Of a stretch of 64,000 bases of DNA, positions 62,575 through 64,000 are shown piece by piece. The stretch is from Cellulomonas sp. SG140 (GTDB taxonomy: Bacteria > Actinomycetota > Actinomycetes > Actinomycetales > Cellulomonadaceae): assembly GCF_025770785.1 (NCBI RefSeq), contig NZ_JANZLA010000005.1:128679-192678 (forward strand). Direction: 5' to 3'. The notes beneath the pieces are model-generated. The model ran no database searches. It worked only from the letters and a program-made list of their open reading frames with translations, and was not told where the DNA came from. Position numbers and translations under genes: made by a program. Position 1 is the stretch's first letter, and each line of letters opens with the position of its first letter.

Positions 62575-63719
62575 CGGGCACCTCCCGTCGTCTCGTCGTG
62601 CGAACCGGCCTGGCCGGCCGAACCGATCCGGCCGCCGGACCGGGCCTCGTCGGCCACCGGCGGCGCATCCAGCGGATCGACCTCGACCACGTCCGCCTCG
62701 GACTGCACCGCCGCCCGTACGCCGCGCCGACCGGCCGCCCGGCGGGTGCGCAGCCGCGGGTCGGCCAGGTCGTTGAGCGACTCGCCGACCAGCGTGACGC
62801 CGAGCACCGTGAGCACGATGGCGACGCCGGGGAACACCGAGGTCCACCAGATGCCGCTGGTCACGTCGGACAGGGCCTTGTTCAGGTCGTAGCCCCACTC
62901 GGCAGCCGCGGACGGCTCGATGCCGAACCCGAGGAAGCCGAGGCCGGCCAGCGTGAGGATCGCCTCGGAGCAGTTGAGCGTGACGATCAGCGGCAGCGTC
63001 CGCACCGAGTTGCGCAGCACGTGGCGCACCATGATCCGGGCCGGCGGCGTGCCGATCACCTTGGCCGCCTCGACGAAGGCCTCCGCCTTGACCCGCACCA
63101 CCTCGGACCGCACCACGCGGAAGTACTGCGGCACGAAGACGACGGTGATGGAGATGGCCGCGGCGAGGATGCCGCCCCACATCGACGACTGCCCCCGGCT
63201 GATCACGATGGCCGCGACGATCGCGAGCAGCAGCGTCGGGAACGCGTAGATCGCATCCGCGACCACGACGAGCACCCGGTCGATCCACCCGCCGAAGTAC
63301 CCGGACACCAGCCCGAGGGCGATGCCGGCGAAGATCGACAGCACCACGGCGACGAGCATCACCAGCAGGGCGGTGCGGGAGCCCCACACCACGCGCGACA
63401 GCACGTCGTACCCGCCCACGGTGGTGCCGAGCAGGTGCTCGGCGGAGGGCGGCTTCTGTGCGCCGAACGCCACGGAGCCGCTGCGCAGCTGCGAGCCGCC
63501 GTACGGGGCGATCAGCGGGGCGAAGACCGCCGTGACCAGGAAGATCCCGGTGATCACCACGCCGGCGACCAGCATGCCGCGCTGCAGTCCGACGCTGGTG
63601 CGCAGCTGGCGCACCACGGGCAGCCGCTTCCAGAGCGGTCCACGGGTGGGAAGGGCGTCGACGGGGATGTCTGCCGGGTCGGCGGGGGTGTCGTTCGGGA
63701 CGGAGACGTCGGCGGTCAT
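62571..63719 (-). CDS. ABC transporter permease (DppC/OppC-like)
   Basis: A 382-residue permease with six helices. The N-terminal region has the DppC-like first helix (VAGVVITGIFLVTAVFAPLIAPYG) and an OppC-type LLGTTVGGYDVLSRVVWGSRTALLV segment. The EAA loop is in EAFVEAAKVIGTPPARIMVRHVLRNS. The final 55 residues are an unusual charged tail (from RRAAGRRGVRAAVQSEADVVEVDPLDAPPVADE). Start ATG 63719, overlapping the next gene's stop by one base (TGATG). Confidence 0.92.
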   Translation of the reverse strand: MTADVSVPNDTPADPADIPVDALPTRGPLWKRLPVVRQLRTSVGLQRGMLVAGVVITGIFLVTAVFAPLIAPYGGSQLRSGSVAFGAQKPPSAEHLLGTTVGGYDVLSRVVWGSRTALLVMLVAVVLSIFAGIALGLVSGYFGGWIDRVLVVVADAIYAFPTLLLAIVAAIVISRGQSSMWGGILAAAISITVVFVPQYFRVVRSEVVRVKAEAFVEAAKVIGTPPARIMVRHVLRNSVRTLPLIVTLNCSEAILTLAGLGFLGFGIEPSAAAEWGYDLNKALSDVTSGIWWTSVFPGVAIVLTVLGVTLVGESLNDLADPRLRTRRAAGRRGVRAAVQSEADVVEVDPLDAPPVADEARSGGRIGSAGQAGSHDETTGGAR

Positions 63720-64000
63720 CAGTAACGGATCCTCGGGTCGACCAGGGCGGCGATGACGTCGACCACGAAGTTGGTCACCGCCACGATGACGGCGAGCAGG
63801 GCCACCATGCCCTGCACCGCCACGAAGTCCCGGGCCAGCAGGTACTGCACCAGCTGGAAGCCCAGGCCCTTCCACTCGAACGTCGTCTCGGTCAGCACCG
63901 CACCGCCCAGCAGCATGGCCACCTGCAGACCGATCACCGTGATGATCGGCACCAGCGCGGGCCGCCAGGCGTGCGTGCGCAGCAGCCGCCGCTCCGAGAC
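63719..64000 (-). CDS. ABC transporter permease (DppB-like), partial
   Basis: The C-terminal part of a second permease that enters from the right window edge. It reads from SERRLLRTHAWRPALVPIITVIGLQVAMLLGGAVLTETTFEWKGLGFQLVQYLLARDFVAVQG to a stop at 63719. The FEWKGLG and RDFVAVQG motifs are typical of DppB/OppB permeases. The substrate-binding protein and the rest of this gene lie beyond the window. Confidence 0.9.
   Translation of the reverse strand, partial: VSERRLLRTHAWRPALVPIITVIGLQVAMLLGGAVLTETTFEWKGLGFQLVQYLLARDFVAVQGMVALLAVIVAVTNFVVDVIAALVDPRIRY

Noticed and set aside
61173..62892. Plus-strand frames opposite the ABC transporter genes
   Set aside because: Shadow frames without start signals or recognisable motifs; the minus-strand genes have full ABC motifs and overlaps.

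Overview
The window is high-GC actinobacterial chromosome, most consistent with a Cellulomonas-like or related micrococcal actinobacterium. The evidence is the very high G+C, frequent GTG starts, stop-start overlaps of the GTGA/ATGA type, many apparently leaderless promoters, and actinobacterial marker families (BldC, DUF3073, DUF3618, an iron-sulfur type PurF, the PurS/PurQ/PurL split and a SAM-IV riboswitch). I see no insertion sequence, prophage, CRISPR array or rRNA. The genus assignment is inference.

Layout. 1-9.8 kb: tail of an unknown gene, GH13 glycosidase-recQ pair, SDR, pyrE, a three-gene membrane operon (two related membrane proteins plus LemA), an orphan AAA-type ATPase, and a HAD phosphatase-DedA pair. 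10-14.2 kb: class II fructose-bisphosphate aldolase, then a partner-switching module (STAS, SpoIIE-type phosphatase/kinase, STAS). 14.4-19.8 kb: purA, purD, a small HTH regulator with two tandem operators, purC, purS and purQ. 19.8-21.4 kb: DUF1345 membrane protein and a VIT/CCC1 transporter. 21.4-24.9 kb: divergent sulfur locus, rhodanese-metZ on the minus strand and a SAM-IV riboswitch plus cysteine-desulfurase-like enzyme on the plus strand. 25-27.6 kb: pentapeptide-repeat protein, GNAT, APC permease. 27.5-34.2 kb: fatty-acid module, with a thiolase / high-molecular-weight FabG / MaoC operon diverging from a TetR regulator and an acyl-CoA oxidase-type enzyme around a shared operator. 34.3-37.5 kb: DUF2599 lipoprotein, AGE-family epimerase, rhomboid protease.

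37.5-47.5 kb: purL, RNB ribonuclease, rsgA, SCP2-like protein, a membrane protein, purF, purM, DUF3073 and bldC. 47.6-49.9 kb: a cell-envelope set (DUF3618, holin-like and related membrane proteins) and an FkbM methyltransferase. 50-55.5 kb: OmpR-type two-component system divergent from an operon for a twin-motif lipoprotein, a membrane-fusion adaptor with a peptidoglycan-binding domain, and a MacB-like ABC exporter. 55.5-58 kb: a small membrane protein and a second, NarL-type, two-component system. 58.0-58.4 kb: tRNA-Glu, tRNA-Asp and tRNA-Phe. 58.5-60.7 kb: small metallopeptidase, CDF metal exporter, LLM oxidoreductase. 60.8-64 kb: oligopeptide-type ABC transporter that continues past the window edge.

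How the genes work together. Eight genes supply most of de novo purine synthesis (purF, D, S/Q/L, M, C and A), spread over about 32 kb in several transcription units rather than one operon. The most interesting regulatory material is (i) the SAM-IV riboswitch with a start region that can hide its own Shine-Dalgarno sequence, placed between two divergent sulfur genes; (ii) the 27-bp inverted repeat overlying both -10 boxes of the fatty-acid locus; (iii) tandem operators in front of the HTH gene at 17065; (iv) the 500-bp leader of bldC with two CRP-like palindromes and competing RNA pairings; and (v) a recurrent leaderless promoter pattern with TAnnnT 6-9 nt before the start codon. Several genes also carry short tandem duplications that cover the stop codon.
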